A stretch of 43,702 nt of DNA from Bradyrhizobium oropedii. Its GTDB lineage: Bacteria > Pseudomonadota > Alphaproteobacteria > Rhizobiales > Xanthobacteraceae. Of the stretch, positions 32,188 to 41,772 are shown in pieces. The notes below the pieces were generated by a model, which searched no databases, had not been told where the DNA came from, and saw only the letters and a program-made list of their open reading frames with translations. The stretch covers positions 1-43,702 of the forward strand of contig NZ_JACMYO010000062.1 of assembly GCF_020889685.1 (NCBI RefSeq), written 5' to 3'. Every line of letters starts with the position of its first letter. Positions within the stretch are counted from its first letter, which is position 1. Position numbers and translations under genes: made by a program.

Positions 32188-34331
32188 CCAAACTGCCCGC
32201 CGAGGCCTATGCCATCATCGAGGGCCGCCACTCCGATCCCTTCCACTATCTCGGGCTCCACGCCGAGGGGGATCGCAACGTCGTGCGCGCCTTCCTGCCT
32301 GATGCCAGCAATGTCGAGGCGATCGGCGAGCATGGCGAGGCGGCGCCGCTGGCCAAAATCCATGACGCAGGCCTGTTCGCGGGTCCCTTGCCGAACGGCT
32401 CGACGCGCTACCAGCTCCGCGCCCGCTTCGGCGACAACGTCGTCGAGCTGGAGGATGCCTACCGCTTTCCGCCGATCCTGAGCGATTTCGATCTCTATCT
32501 GCTCGGCGAAGGCACGCATCTGCGCGTCTACGACACGCTCGGCGCCCATCCGATGACGCTCGACGGCGTCGACGGCATCGGCTTCGTGGTGCTGGCGCCC
32601 AATGCGCGGCGGGTCAGCGTGGTCGGCGACTTCAATTTCTGGGACGGACGGCGGCATCCGATGCGGGTACGCGGCCCGGGCTATTGGGAGCTGTTCATCC
32701 CGCGCGCACGCGTCGGCGACCACTACAAGTTCGAGATCATCGGGCGCAACGGCCAGCATCAGCCGCTGAAGTCCGATCCCCTGGCGTTCGCCGCCGAGGT
32801 GCGCCCGAAGACCGCCTCGATCGTGCTCGACGAGCGCAAGATCCCGCATCCGCGCCCGGCGCCCGATCGCGTCAACGCGCTGAGCTCGCCGATGTCGATC
32901 TACGAGGTTCATCTCGGATCGTGGCGCCGCAAGGGCCGCAACGAGTGGCTGACCTATCGCGAGATGGCGGAGCAACTACCGGCCTATGCCCGTGACATGG
33001 GCTTCACTCATGTCGAATTCCTGCCCATCACCGAGCATCCATTCGACGGCTCTTGGGGCTATCAGCCGACCGGCATGTTCGCGCCGACCAGCCGGTTCGG
33101 CTCGCCCGACGATTTCGCCGCGCTGATCGACGCCTGCCACGGCGCAGGGGTTGCCGTGCTGCTCGACTGGGTCCCCGGGCATTTCCCCGACGATCCCCAC
33201 GGTCTCGGCAATTTCGACGGCACCGCGCTCTATGAGCACGCCAATCCGCTGCAAGGCCGCCACCTCGATTGGGGCACGCTGATCTACAATTACGGGCGCA
33301 CCGAGGTCACCAACTTCCTGGTGTCGAATGCGCTGTTCTGGCTCGATCGCTACGGCATCGATGGGCTGCGCGTCGATGCCGTCGCCTCGATGCTCTATCT
33401 CGACTACAGCCGTCCCGCCGGTGGCTGGATCCCGAACAAATATGGCGGCCGCGAGAATATCGAGGCGATCGATTTCCTGCGCCGCTTCAACACCGAGCTG
33501 TTCGCACATTTTCCGCAGGCAACGACGGCGGCGGAAGAGTCCACGGCGTGGCCGCAGGTGTCGCGCCCGGTCGAATATGGCGGGCTCGGCTTCGGCTACA
33601 AGTGGAATATGGGCTGGATGCACGACACGCTGAAATATATCGGCAAGGATCCCATCCACCGCAAATTCCATCACGGCGACATCCTGTTCGGCTTGCACTA
33701 CGCCTTCTCGGAGAACTTCATCCTGCCGCTGTCCCACGACGAGGTCGTGCACGGCAAGCGCTCGATCCTCGGCCGCATGCCCGGCGACGACTGGCAGCGC
33801 TTTGCCAATCTGCGCGCCTATTACAGCTTCATGTTCGGCCACCCCGGCAAGAAGCTGATGTTCATGGGCTGCGAGTTCGGCCAGGAGCGCGAGTGGAATC
33901 ACGACCATTCGATCGATTGGCATTTGCTGCAACAGCCGAGGCATAGCGGCATCCAGAACCTGGTCCGCGATCTCAATCGGCTCTACCGCGCGCTGCCGGC
34001 GCTGCACGAGCTCGACTGCGACCAGGCCGGGTTCGAATGGGTCGTCACCGACGACGCCAACAACAATGTGTTCGGCTGGATCCGCAAGGGCAATGACGCG
34101 CGCGCCCGCTGCCTCGTGGTCCTGAACTTCTCGCCCAACGTCTATCGCAACTATCGCGTCCGGGTGCCGTTCGCAGGCAAGTGGCACGAGGTGTTCAACT
34201 CGGATTCCTCCCATTACGGCGGCACCAATGTCGGCAATGTCGGCGAGGTCCGTGCCTCGGAGGGCGCCACGCCGGAGCTCAGCCTCACCATTCCGCCGCT
34301 GGCAGCGATCTTCCTCGTACCGGAAAGCTGA
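32184..34331 (+). CDS. glgB: 1,4-alpha-glucan branching enzyme
   Basis: 715 residues, ATG overlapping the TreS-Mak stop. An extra N-terminal beta module (about 1-105, HSDPFHYLGLH) precedes the CBM48 domain (FVVLAPNARRVSVVGDFNFW) and the GH13_9 barrel. Nucleophile Asp398 in LRVDAVASMLY, acid/base Glu451 in AAEESTAWP, Asp519 in LSHDEVVHGK. It introduces alpha-1,6 branches into the linear glucan made by GlgE, giving new chain ends for elongation. No glgA, glgC or glgM is found in the window, so the GlgE route is the only glucan-building path seen here. Confidence 0.96.
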   Translation: MTKLPAEAYAIIEGRHSDPFHYLGLHAEGDRNVVRAFLPDASNVEAIGEHGEAAPLAKIHDAGLFAGPLPNGSTRYQLRARFGDNVVELEDAYRFPPILSDFDLYLLGEGTHLRVYDTLGAHPMTLDGVDGIGFVVLAPNARRVSVVGDFNFWDGRRHPMRVRGPGYWELFIPRARVGDHYKFEIIGRNGQHQPLKSDPLAFAAEVRPKTASIVLDERKIPHPRPAPDRVNALSSPMSIYEVHLGSWRRKGRNEWLTYREMAEQLPAYARDMGFTHVEFLPITEHPFDGSWGYQPTGMFAPTSRFGSPDDFAALIDACHGAGVAVLLDWVPGHFPDDPHGLGNFDGTALYEHANPLQGRHLDWGTLIYNYGRTEVTNFLVSNALFWLDRYGIDGLRVDAVASMLYLDYSRPAGGWIPNKYGGRENIEAIDFLRRFNTELFAHFPQATTAAEESTAWPQVSRPVEYGGLGFGYKWNMGWMHDTLKYIGKDPIHRKFHHGDILFGLHYAFSENFILPLSHDEVVHGKRSILGRMPGDDWQRFANLRAYYSFMFGHPGKKLMFMGCEFGQEREWNHDHSIDWHLLQQPRHSGIQNLVRDLNRLYRALPALHELDCDQAGFEWVVTDDANNNVFGWIRKGNDARARCLVVLNFSPNVYRNYRVRVPFAGKWHEVFNSDSSHYGGTNVGNVGEVRASEGATPELSLTIPPLAAIFLVPES

Positions 34332-34334
34332 TTC

Positions 34335-36407
34335 ATGCGACTGACCGGAGGAACGTCCGCACGGCTCGGTGCAAGCTGGGACGGCAGGGGCACCAATTTT
34401 GCGCTGTTCTCGGCCAACGCGGAGAAGGTGGAGCTGTGCCTGTTCGACGGCCAGGGCCGCCGCGAGCTCGAGCGGATCGAGATGCCGGAGCGCACCGAGG
34501 ACGTCTGGCACTGCTATCTCAACGACGTCTCGCCGGGCCAGCTTTACGGCTACCGCGTCTACGGGCCCTATGCGCCGGAGCGCGGCCACCGTTTCAACGC
34601 CAACAAGCTGCTGCTCGATCCCTACGCCAAGCGGCTGGCGGGCCGGCTGGTGTGGAGCGATGCGCATTTCGCCTACCGCACCGGCAGCGCACGCGAGGAT
34701 CTCTCGTTCGACCGGCGCGACAATGCCCGCGGCATGCCGAAGGCGGTCGTGGTCGACGAGACCTTCAACTGGGGTCGCCGCGAGATCCGGCCGCACATTC
34801 CCTGGGAAGACACCATCATCTACGAGGCGCACGTCAAGGGCCTGACGCAGAAGCGCGAGGACGTGCCGCCGAACCTGCGCGGCACCTATGGCGGGCTGTC
34901 GTCGCCGGCGATGATCGATCACCTGAAGCGGCTTGGCGTCACCACCATCGAGCTGTTGCCGATCCATGGGCTGATCGACGACCGCATCCTGGTCGAGAAG
35001 AAGCTTTCGAATTACTGGGGTTACAACACCATCGCCTTCTTCGCACCCGAGGCACGCTACGCCCAGGACAATGCGCTGGATTCGTTTCGTACGACAGTCG
35101 CGCGACTGCACGATGCCGGCATCGAGGTGCTGCTCGACGTCGTCTACAACCACACCGCCGAGGGCAACCATATGGGCCCGACGCTGTGCTTCCGCGGCAT
35201 CGACAATGCCTCCTACTACTGGCTGAACCGCGAGAACCCGCGCTTCTACGACGACTTCACCGGCTGCGGCAGCTCGGTCAATCTCACCCATCCGCGCGTG
35301 CTGCAGATGGTGATGGATTCGCTGCGCTATTGGGTCGAGGTCTGCCATGTCGACGGCTTCCGCTGCGATCTTGCCACGACACTTGCCCGCGGACCGAACG
35401 GGTTCGATCGCAACCATCCCTTCCTCACCGCAATACGCCAGGACCCGGTGCTGGCGACCGCAAAGATGGTCGCCGAACCCTGGGATCTCGGTCTCGGCGG
35501 CTATCAGGTCGGTGCGTTTCCGTCGCAATGGTCGGAGTGGAATGACCGCTATCGCAGCGCGATGCGGCGCTACTGGAGCGGCGAAGGCAGCCTGATCGGC
35601 GACATCTCGGGCCGCATGACCGCCTCGTCGGATTTGTTTCACCACGACAACCGCGCGACCCGCGCCAGCGTCAACCACATCACGGTGCATGACGGCTTCA
35701 CGCTCGCCGATCTCTTCAGCTACAATGAGAAGCACAACGAAGCCAACGGCGAGGACAATCGCGACGGCTCCAACGACAATCACAGCAACAATTGCGGCCA
35801 CGAAGGCCCGACCGATGATCCCGCGATCATCGCGCTGCGCCGCCAGCTCAGAAGGAATGCGCTGGCCTGCCTGCTGCTTGCCCAGGGCACGCCGCTGATC
35901 CTCGCCGGCGACGAGGTCGCCAACACGCAAGGCGGCAACAACAACGCCTATTGCCAGGACAACGAGACCGGCTGGATCGGCTGGGAGAATCTCGGCACGG
36001 ACGACGACGCCATCGATTTCATCGGCCATCTCACCGCGCTGCGCCAGCGCTTCGGTCAAATCCGCTGCCAGAGCTGGCTCGACGGCCGCCGCGGCGACGG
36101 CAGCTACGGCGTGCTGTGGCTGACGCCGGCGGCAGAGGAGATGAAGGAGTCCGACTGGAAATTCCCGGAAAGCCGGTTCCTCGCCTACGTGCTGGGGCCG
36201 ATGGAACAAGGCCAGGCGCCGATCTTTATCGTGCTGAATGCCGCGCCGCAGGAGATCGTGTTCAGGATGCCGAGGATGGCGGAATACAGCAGCTGGCGGC
36301 AGGTCTTGAACACCACCAAGGCGGAGCAGACCGGTGACCAATTCGCATCCGGCACCGACACCACGGCACCGCCGCGCTCGGTGCTGGCATTTGCGGGCTC
36401 CGCATGA
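34335..36407 (+). CDS. glgX: Glycogen debranching enzyme (GlgX/isoamylase type)
   Basis: 690 residues; the ATG lies 3 bp after the glgB stop. CBM48 domain at about 5-140, then a GH13_11 barrel with YEAHVKGLT near 165. Nucleophile Asp345 in FRCDLATTLA, Glu381 in VAEPWDLG, Asp453 in TVHDGFTLADLFSY. The Asn/Asp-rich stretch GEDNRDGSNDNHSNN that follows is characteristic of GlgX. It cleaves alpha-1,6 branches, typically short outer chains. In an operon with treY and treZ it is better viewed as TreX, supplying linear malto-oligosaccharides for trehalose release. It overlaps treZ by 4 bp. Confidence 0.95.
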   Translation: MRLTGGTSARLGASWDGRGTNFALFSANAEKVELCLFDGQGRRELERIEMPERTEDVWHCYLNDVSPGQLYGYRVYGPYAPERGHRFNANKLLLDPYAKRLAGRLVWSDAHFAYRTGSAREDLSFDRRDNARGMPKAVVVDETFNWGRREIRPHIPWEDTIIYEAHVKGLTQKREDVPPNLRGTYGGLSSPAMIDHLKRLGVTTIELLPIHGLIDDRILVEKKLSNYWGYNTIAFFAPEARYAQDNALDSFRTTVARLHDAGIEVLLDVVYNHTAEGNHMGPTLCFRGIDNASYYWLNRENPRFYDDFTGCGSSVNLTHPRVLQMVMDSLRYWVEVCHVDGFRCDLATTLARGPNGFDRNHPFLTAIRQDPVLATAKMVAEPWDLGLGGYQVGAFPSQWSEWNDRYRSAMRRYWSGEGSLIGDISGRMTASSDLFHHDNRATRASVNHITVHDGFTLADLFSYNEKHNEANGEDNRDGSNDNHSNNCGHEGPTDDPAIIALRRQLRRNALACLLLAQGTPLILAGDEVANTQGGNNNAYCQDNETGWIGWENLGTDDDAIDFIGHLTALRQRFGQIRCQSWLDGRRGDGSYGVLWLTPAAEEMKESDWKFPESRFLAYVLGPMEQGQAPIFIVLNAAPQEIVFRMPRMAEYSSWRQVLNTTKAEQTGDQFASGTDTTAPPRSVLAFAGSA

Positions 36408-38155
36408 GCAGGCAGCATTTCGGCGCTGAGCTGACGCCCGATGGCGCGCGCTTCCGGCTGTGGGCGCCGGCAGCCAGGCGTGTCGACCTCCTGCTCGACA
36501 AACCGCATGCACTCACGCGCGATGCGGCCGGCTGGTACGTTGCCGAGATTCCGGGCGCACGGGCGGGCACCCGTTATAAATTCCGCATCGATGACGAAGT
36601 CGATGTGCCCGATCCCGCCTCCGCATTCCAGCCGGACGACGTGTTCGGCCCGAGCGAGGTGATCGATCACACCGCCTTCAAATGGCGCGCGACCGAGTGG
36701 CGCGGACGGCCGTGGCATGAGGCCGTCGTCCTCGAGGCTCACGTCGGCACCTTCACGCCGGAGGGCACCTATCGCGCGATGATCGACAAGCTCGATCACC
36801 TCGTCGCAACCGGCATCACCGCGATCGAACTGATGCCGCTGGCGGATTTCGCAGGGACGCGCAACTGGGGCTACGACGGCGTGCTGTGGTACGCGCCCGA
36901 CAGTGCCTATGGCATGACCGAAGACCTCAAGACCCTGATCGACGAGGCGCATCTGCGCGGGCTGATGGTGATGCTCGACGTGGTCTACAATCATTTCGGA
37001 CCCGAGGGGAATTATCTCGGCCGCTATGCGCCCGCCTTTTTCAGCGACGCGCACACGCCATGGGGCAGCGCGATCGACTACCGCGTGCCCGAAGTGCGCG
37101 CCTTTGCGATCGGCAGCGTCGTGAGCTGGCTGCGCGACTACCGCTTCGACGGGCTGCGGTTCGACGCCGTCAACACCATCGTCGAAGCCGGCGAAGTCTC
37201 CATCCTGCACGACTTCAGCAAGGCCGCCGGCCAGCTAGCCACCGAGACCGGCCGGCAGATCAACCTCGTGCTGGAGAACGGCGACAACATCGCAAGCCTG
37301 CTCGATGCCGCAGAGGACCCGCCGCATGGCAAATTCCGCGGCCAGTGGAACGACGACTATCACCACGCCTGGCATGTGCTGCTGACCGGCGAAGCCCAGG
37401 GCTACTATGGCGATTACCGCTCACCGAAGCAGGACCTCGCACGCGCGCTGTCGTCCGGCTACATCTATCAAGGTGAGGTCTCGGAGTTCTGGGGCGGCAA
37501 GGCGCGCGGCGAGCCGAGCGGCGCGCTGTCACCGACCTGCTTCATCAACTTCCTGCAGAACCACGACCAGATCGGCAACCGGCCGCTCGGCGATCGGCTC
37601 GAAAGCCTCGCAAAGCCTGCGGCGATCGAAGCCGCGCTGGCGGTGACGCTGATCGCACCCAACACGCCGATGCTGTTCATGGGCGAGGAATGGGGTGCGA
37701 CGACGCCCTTCCCGTTCTTCTGCGATTTCAAGGGTGACCTCGCCAACGCGGTCCGCGCCGGACGGCGCAGGGAATTCGCCTGGGCCTATGCCAAATATGG
37801 CGACGACATTCCCGACCCGCTTGCCGAGGAGACGGTGCGGTCGGCGGTGCTCGGCTGGGCGACGCTCGGCCACGATCCCGCCCGCACACGGCTTGCGCTG
37901 GTGCGTGACCTGCTCGCCGTGCGCCGGCGCGAAATCACGCCGCACCTCCCAGCGGCACGGTTCGGCGGTGACCGCGTCACGGGCGATCTCCTGACTGCGC
38001 ATTGGCAGATGGGCAGCGGCCGCACGCTGTGGCTCACGGCCAATCTGTCCGATCGAGAGATCACCGGCACACCGGAGCCGAAGGGAACTGCGATATGGGG
38101 CGGCGCGTTGTCGAACGACCTCCCCGGCTGGGCGGTGCGCTGGTACATCGGATAG
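36404..38155 (+). CDS. treZ: Malto-oligosyltrehalose trehalohydrolase
   Basis: 583 residues; the ATG overlaps the glgX stop. An N-terminal beta-sandwich (FRLWAPAARRVDLLL near 14) leads into a GH13_10 barrel with LEAHVGTFTPEGTY near 108. Nucleophile Asp254 in LRFDAVNT, acid/base Glu291 in VLENGDN, Asp388 in NHDQIGNRPLGDRL, the last segment being typical for TreZ. It cuts the maltosyl-trehalose bond in chains that TreY has isomerised, releasing free trehalose. treY starts 4 bp downstream. Confidence 0.95.
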   Translation: MSRQHFGAELTPDGARFRLWAPAARRVDLLLDKPHALTRDAAGWYVAEIPGARAGTRYKFRIDDEVDVPDPASAFQPDDVFGPSEVIDHTAFKWRATEWRGRPWHEAVVLEAHVGTFTPEGTYRAMIDKLDHLVATGITAIELMPLADFAGTRNWGYDGVLWYAPDSAYGMTEDLKTLIDEAHLRGLMVMLDVVYNHFGPEGNYLGRYAPAFFSDAHTPWGSAIDYRVPEVRAFAIGSVVSWLRDYRFDGLRFDAVNTIVEAGEVSILHDFSKAAGQLATETGRQINLVLENGDNIASLLDAAEDPPHGKFRGQWNDDYHHAWHVLLTGEAQGYYGDYRSPKQDLARALSSGYIYQGEVSEFWGGKARGEPSGALSPTCFINFLQNHDQIGNRPLGDRLESLAKPAAIEAALAVTLIAPNTPMLFMGEEWGATTPFPFFCDFKGDLANAVRAGRRREFAWAYAKYGDDIPDPLAEETVRSAVLGWATLGHDPARTRLALVRDLLAVRRREITPHLPAARFGGDRVTGDLLTAHWQMGSGRTLWLTANLSDREITGTPEPKGTAIWGGALSNDLPGWAVRWYIG

Positions 38156-38159
38156 CACA

Positions 38160-40943
38160 ATGCCTCCGGCGATCCCGATCGCGACATACCGACTGCAACT
38201 CACCGCCGATTTCGACTTCGATGCTGCCGCCGCCGTGGCGCCGTATCTGAAGGCGCTCGGCATCAGCCATGTCTATGCCTCGCCGTTCATGAAGGCGCGC
38301 CAGGGCTCGACCCATGGCTACGACGTCGTCGACCACACCAAGTTCAATCCGGAGCTCGGCGGCGAAGAAGGCTTCGCGCGGCTCAGCGATGCGCTGAAGA
38401 AGAACGACCTCGGGCTGATCCTGGATTTCGTGCCGAACCATGTCGGCATCCATTTTGCCGATAATCCGTGGTGGCTCGATGTGCTGGAATGGGGACCGGT
38501 ATCGCCGCACGCGGTCTCCTTCGACGTCGATTGGGACCAATTGCCCTATCGCGGGCGCGGCGGCGTGCTGCTGCCGATCCTCGGCTCGTCCTATGGCCAG
38601 GCGCTGGAGCGCGGCGACATCGCGCTGCGTTACGACGCAAATGAAGGCAGCTTCTCCGCCTGGTATTTCGAGCACCGCCTGCCGATCGCACCGGAGCGGT
38701 ACGGCGAAGTGCTGCGGACCATCGTCCGCGAGGCCGGCGCCGAAGACGGCGCAGCTGGACGCGCCATGCTTGAACTCGCCGCGCGATACCGCGGACTGCG
38801 CCATCCGAACCGCGTCGAAGCCCCGACGCTGAAGGCGGCGATCAAGGCGATCGATGATAGCGCCGCGATCATCGCGCGCGGGCTCGATGCCTATCGCGCC
38901 GGCGAGGATCGCCCGACCCAGACGCTGGCGCTACACCACCTGCTGGAGCGCCAGCACTACAAGCTCGGCCACTGGCGGCTGGCCTCCAGCGACATCAACT
39001 ATCGCCGCTTCTTCGACGTCAATACGCTGGCCGGCCTCAGGGTCGAGGACGCCGCCACCTTCGAAGCGAGCCACAGCCTCGTGAAGCGGCTGATTGCGGA
39101 AGGTCGGCTGCAGGGCCTGCGGCTCGACCATATCGACGGCCTGCGCGATCCCGCGCAATATTTCCAACGGCTGCGCCGCCTGATCCGCTCCGCGCAGGGC
39201 GCCAAGGCAAAGCCGTTCTACATGGTGATCGAGAAGATCCTCGGCGAGGACGAGAAGCTGACGAAGTTTGCCGGCGTCCACGGCACCACCGGCTATGAAT
39301 GGATGAACACGATCAGCCAGGTGCTGGTCGACGGCACCGGCCTCGATCCGCTCAACGAGATCTGGCGCCAGATCAGCAACCAGTCGCCGAACCTGACGCC
39401 GGTGCTGCGCGCAGCCAAGCGCCGCGTGCTGGAGACCTTGCTGACCAGCGAATTCATCGTGCTGGCGCGGCTCGTCGCACGCATCGCCAGCGGGCATTAT
39501 TCGACCCGCGACTTCTCCGCCGACAGCCTGCGCCAGGCGCTCGAACTCTACGTGCTGCATTTCCCGGTCTATCGCACCTATCTCACCGGCTCCGGCCCGA
39601 CCGTGCATGACCGTGCGCTGATCAGCGAGACCATCGAGCGAGCCCGCGCCGACTGGTTCGCCGCCGACGAGGGCATCTTCGATTTCCTGCGCGATGCCCT
39701 GACGATGGACCTGCTGAAGCCCGGCCGCCCCCCGCACAGCGCGCCGCGGGTGCGGCGCTTCGCGCTGAAGGTGCAGCAATTCACCGGGCCGCTGATGGCG
39801 AAGTCATTGGAGGACACGACGTTCTATCGCTATCACCGCCTGCTGGCGCTCAACGAGGTCGGCGGCGATCCGGCGGCGCGTGCGATTGCGCCTGAGACCT
39901 TCCACGCCATGATGCAGGCCCGCGCCCGCGAATGGCCGCACGGCATGACCTCGACCGCGACCCACGACACCAAGCGCGGCGAGGACGCCCGCGCCCGGAT
40001 CATGGCGCTCGCGGAAACCCCCGGCGAATGGACCAGCGCGGTGGCGCGCTGGAAGGTGCTGAACGCGCCGCATCTGGTGCTCGATGGCGAGATGCGCGCA
40101 CCGTCGGCGACGTTCGAATACATGCTGTACCAGGCCCTGCTCGGGGCCTGGGACCCGGATGATCCAGCGCTGGTCGCGCGCATCCAGGCCTATGCGCTGA
40201 AGGCGGCGCGCGAGGGCAAGCAGGAAACCAGCTGGCTCAATCCGCACCAGCCTTACGAGGCCGGCGTGAAAACCTTCATCGAGCGGATCCTCGATCGCAA
40301 GACCTCGCCTGAGTTCCTCGATGCGCTCAACACGCTGGCAGAACGCACCGCGCTGATCGGCGCATTGAATTCGCTCAGCCAGATCACGCTGAAGGCGACC
40401 ATGCCGGGCGTGCCGGACTTTTACCAAGGCACCGAAAGCTGGGACCTCTCGTTGGTCGACCCCGACAATCGCCGTCCGGTCGATTTTGCCGCACGCGCGG
40501 AAGCGCTTGCAGCGCTGGAGACGCCGGATTGGGACGCGCTGGCACAGAGCTGGCGCGACGGCCGGCTCAAATTCGCATGGACGCGGCATCTGCTGCGGCT
40601 GCGCAACGAGGCGGCCGAAATCTTCACCAGCGGCGGCTACGAACCGCTGGCCATCAGCGGGCCGCACCGCGATCGTGTCATCGCCTTCGCACGGCGCCAT
40701 GGCCGCGAGGCAGTCATCGTCGCGGTGACGAAATCGTTCGCGCCGTTCACGCAGGGCGGTCGCAGCTGGCCGCCACCTGAGGCCTTTGAAGGCGAGCTCG
40801 GCCTGGTTGGATACGCCCTCCCCAGCGGCGATAACAAAATTCAGCTCTCGACACTGTTCGCCAGTCTGCCGGTCGCGGTGCTGAAGGCCAAGGTTGCGGC
40901 AGCATCGAGGCAAGCCTCAAAGCGCGCGCGCTCACACAGCTGA
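38160..40943 (+). CDS. treY: Malto-oligosyltrehalose synthase
   Basis: 927 residues from the ATG at 38160, 4 bp after treZ. It opens with IATYRLQLTADFDFDAAAA, the usual TreY beginning, followed by HVYASPFMKARQGSTHGYD near 38. Nucleophile Asp323 in LRLDHIDGLRDP, acid/base Glu358 in MVIEKILGEDE, Asp603 in TATHDTKRGED. It turns the reducing-end glucose linkage of malto-oligosaccharides into an alpha,alpha-1,1 bond. The C-terminus ends in Ala/Lys/Arg-rich sequence. It is the last gene of the glgE operon, and only 9 bp separate its stop from that of the convergent gene, so no dedicated terminator fits between them. Confidence 0.95.
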   Translation: MPPAIPIATYRLQLTADFDFDAAAAVAPYLKALGISHVYASPFMKARQGSTHGYDVVDHTKFNPELGGEEGFARLSDALKKNDLGLILDFVPNHVGIHFADNPWWLDVLEWGPVSPHAVSFDVDWDQLPYRGRGGVLLPILGSSYGQALERGDIALRYDANEGSFSAWYFEHRLPIAPERYGEVLRTIVREAGAEDGAAGRAMLELAARYRGLRHPNRVEAPTLKAAIKAIDDSAAIIARGLDAYRAGEDRPTQTLALHHLLERQHYKLGHWRLASSDINYRRFFDVNTLAGLRVEDAATFEASHSLVKRLIAEGRLQGLRLDHIDGLRDPAQYFQRLRRLIRSAQGAKAKPFYMVIEKILGEDEKLTKFAGVHGTTGYEWMNTISQVLVDGTGLDPLNEIWRQISNQSPNLTPVLRAAKRRVLETLLTSEFIVLARLVARIASGHYSTRDFSADSLRQALELYVLHFPVYRTYLTGSGPTVHDRALISETIERARADWFAADEGIFDFLRDALTMDLLKPGRPPHSAPRVRRFALKVQQFTGPLMAKSLEDTTFYRYHRLLALNEVGGDPAARAIAPETFHAMMQARAREWPHGMTSTATHDTKRGEDARARIMALAETPGEWTSAVARWKVLNAPHLVLDGEMRAPSATFEYMLYQALLGAWDPDDPALVARIQAYALKAAREGKQETSWLNPHQPYEAGVKTFIERILDRKTSPEFLDALNTLAERTALIGALNSLSQITLKATMPGVPDFYQGTESWDLSLVDPDNRRPVDFAARAEALAALETPDWDALAQSWRDGRLKFAWTRHLLRLRNEAAEIFTSGGYEPLAISGPHRDRVIAFARRHGREAVIVAVTKSFAPFTQGGRSWPPPEAFEGELGLVGYALPSGDNKIQLSTLFASLPVAVLKAKVAAASRQASKRARSHS

Positions 40944-40952
40944 CACCGCGCG

Positions 40953-41261
40953 TCAGCGCTTGGTCAGCAGCAACTGTCCGCTCTTCTGAATGGCGGCCTG
41001 CGCGACCTCGGCGAAGCGTTGCAGCAGCCACGGCAGCGTCACCTCCACACGCACGACGGCATCCTCGACGTCGACATGTCCGGCCGCGACCTGCCCCATC
41101 GCGCGGACACGAAAGTTCATGCGGTTATTCTCCCAGCGCTCCTCGTCGACACTCAGCACCGGCACGTTCGCGGCTGCGCGCGACAGGCCTGTCTTCAGGC
41201 GGCGCATCGCCTCGTCGCGGCCGAGGCTGTGGGGAATCGAGACAATCAGCGGAGCCGACAT
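40953..41261 (-). CDS. Polyhydroxyalkanoic acid system family protein (PHA granule region type)
   Basis: 102 residues from the ATG at 41261, chosen because GGAGGAG lies upstream at ideal spacing; an in-frame ATG 21 codons earlier lacks a site. The sequence starts SAPLIVSIPHSLGRDEAMRR and ends with VEVTLPWLLQRFAEVAQAAI, which fits the small family (PF09650-like) found near polyhydroxyalkanoate granule genes. It is soluble, with no signal. The family function is not established. Its place beside the glucan/trehalose operon is notable because both concern carbon storage. Confidence 0.75.
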   Translation of the reverse strand: MSAPLIVSIPHSLGRDEAMRRLKTGLSRAAANVPVLSVDEERWENNRMNFRVRAMGQVAAGHVDVEDAVVRVEVTLPWLLQRFAEVAQAAIQKSGQLLLTKR

Positions 41262-41349
41262 CGTGGTGTACTCCTCCATGGATTCTGTTGATGTAATTCT
41301 GTTCCACCGCAAATGGAAGATCACACAGTTTTATCGCACCGCTCAAACC

Positions 41350-41375
41350 GGAACCTTCACAGTTGCGGGTTGTTT
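41350..41375 (+). promoter_or_regulatory. Probable sigma-EcfG promoter for the DUF3309 gene
   Basis: GGAAC (41350-41354), then 17 bases, then GTTT (41372-41375). It matches GGAAC-N16-nGTT with T in place of the usual C before GTT. It lies about 50 bp before the DUF3309 ATG. Confidence 0.5.
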
Positions 41376-41425
41376 CCTCCCCCGAAGGGCAGAGACGACA
41401 GGCCCGTGGGCTGAGGAGAACTGAG

Positions 41426-41590
41426 ATGTCACTTGGAACGATCATTCTTATCATTCTGGTCATTGCGCTGCTTGGCGGCTTCAGCGGCATCGGCGGCGGA
41501 CCGTTCTACGGCACAGGCTATTATGGCGGCGGCGGTCTCGGCCTCGTGATCGTGATCCTGCTGATCCTGCTCCTGCTGGGACGCTTGTAG
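41426..41590 (+). CDS. DUF3309 family small membrane peptide
   Basis: 54 residues from the ATG at 41426, with GAGGAG upstream. Two hydrophobic segments (SLGTIILIILVIALLGG and LGLVIVILLILLLLG) flank a Gly/Tyr-rich loop (GTGYYGGGG), the usual layout of this family of short inner-membrane peptides. Its function is unknown. Similar genes are common and often stress-induced in Rhizobiales, which fits the GGAAC-type promoter upstream. Confidence 0.85.
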   Translation: MSLGTIILIILVIALLGGFSGIGGGPFYGTGYYGGGGLGLVIVILLILLLLGRL

Positions 41591-41629
41591 CGCCGGGGCG
41601 TGTGTTGCGCCCTATCCGCATCAACAACT

Positions 41630-41737
41630 GTCATCACCCGCGAAAGCCTTCGCGGGTGATCCAGTATTCCAGAGGCGTCGACGATTGAATCGATGAGCCG
41701 CGGCGTACTGGATACCCCGCTTTCGCGGGGTATGACG
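41630..41737. repeat. Palindromic intergenic repeat, two hairpins
   Basis: Left hairpin ATCACCCGCGAA/TTCGCGGGTGAT (41633-41660) and right hairpin ATACCCCGC/GCGGGGTAT (41712-41733) are joined by inverted ATCCAGTA (41659-41666) and TACTGGAT (41706-41713), so the whole can fold as one cruciform. The plan resembles the 7018-7158 element. It sits between the convergent DUF3309 and ligD genes and may serve as their terminator. Confidence 0.8.
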
Positions 41738-41772
41738 ACGTGAGTCAACGGCACAAGCCCGCCCGATGACGG

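Noticed and set aside
32976..36512. An 1178-codon open frame antisense to glgB, glgX and the start of treZ
   Set aside because: It has the same shadow composition and lies opposite three genes with intact catalytic residues.
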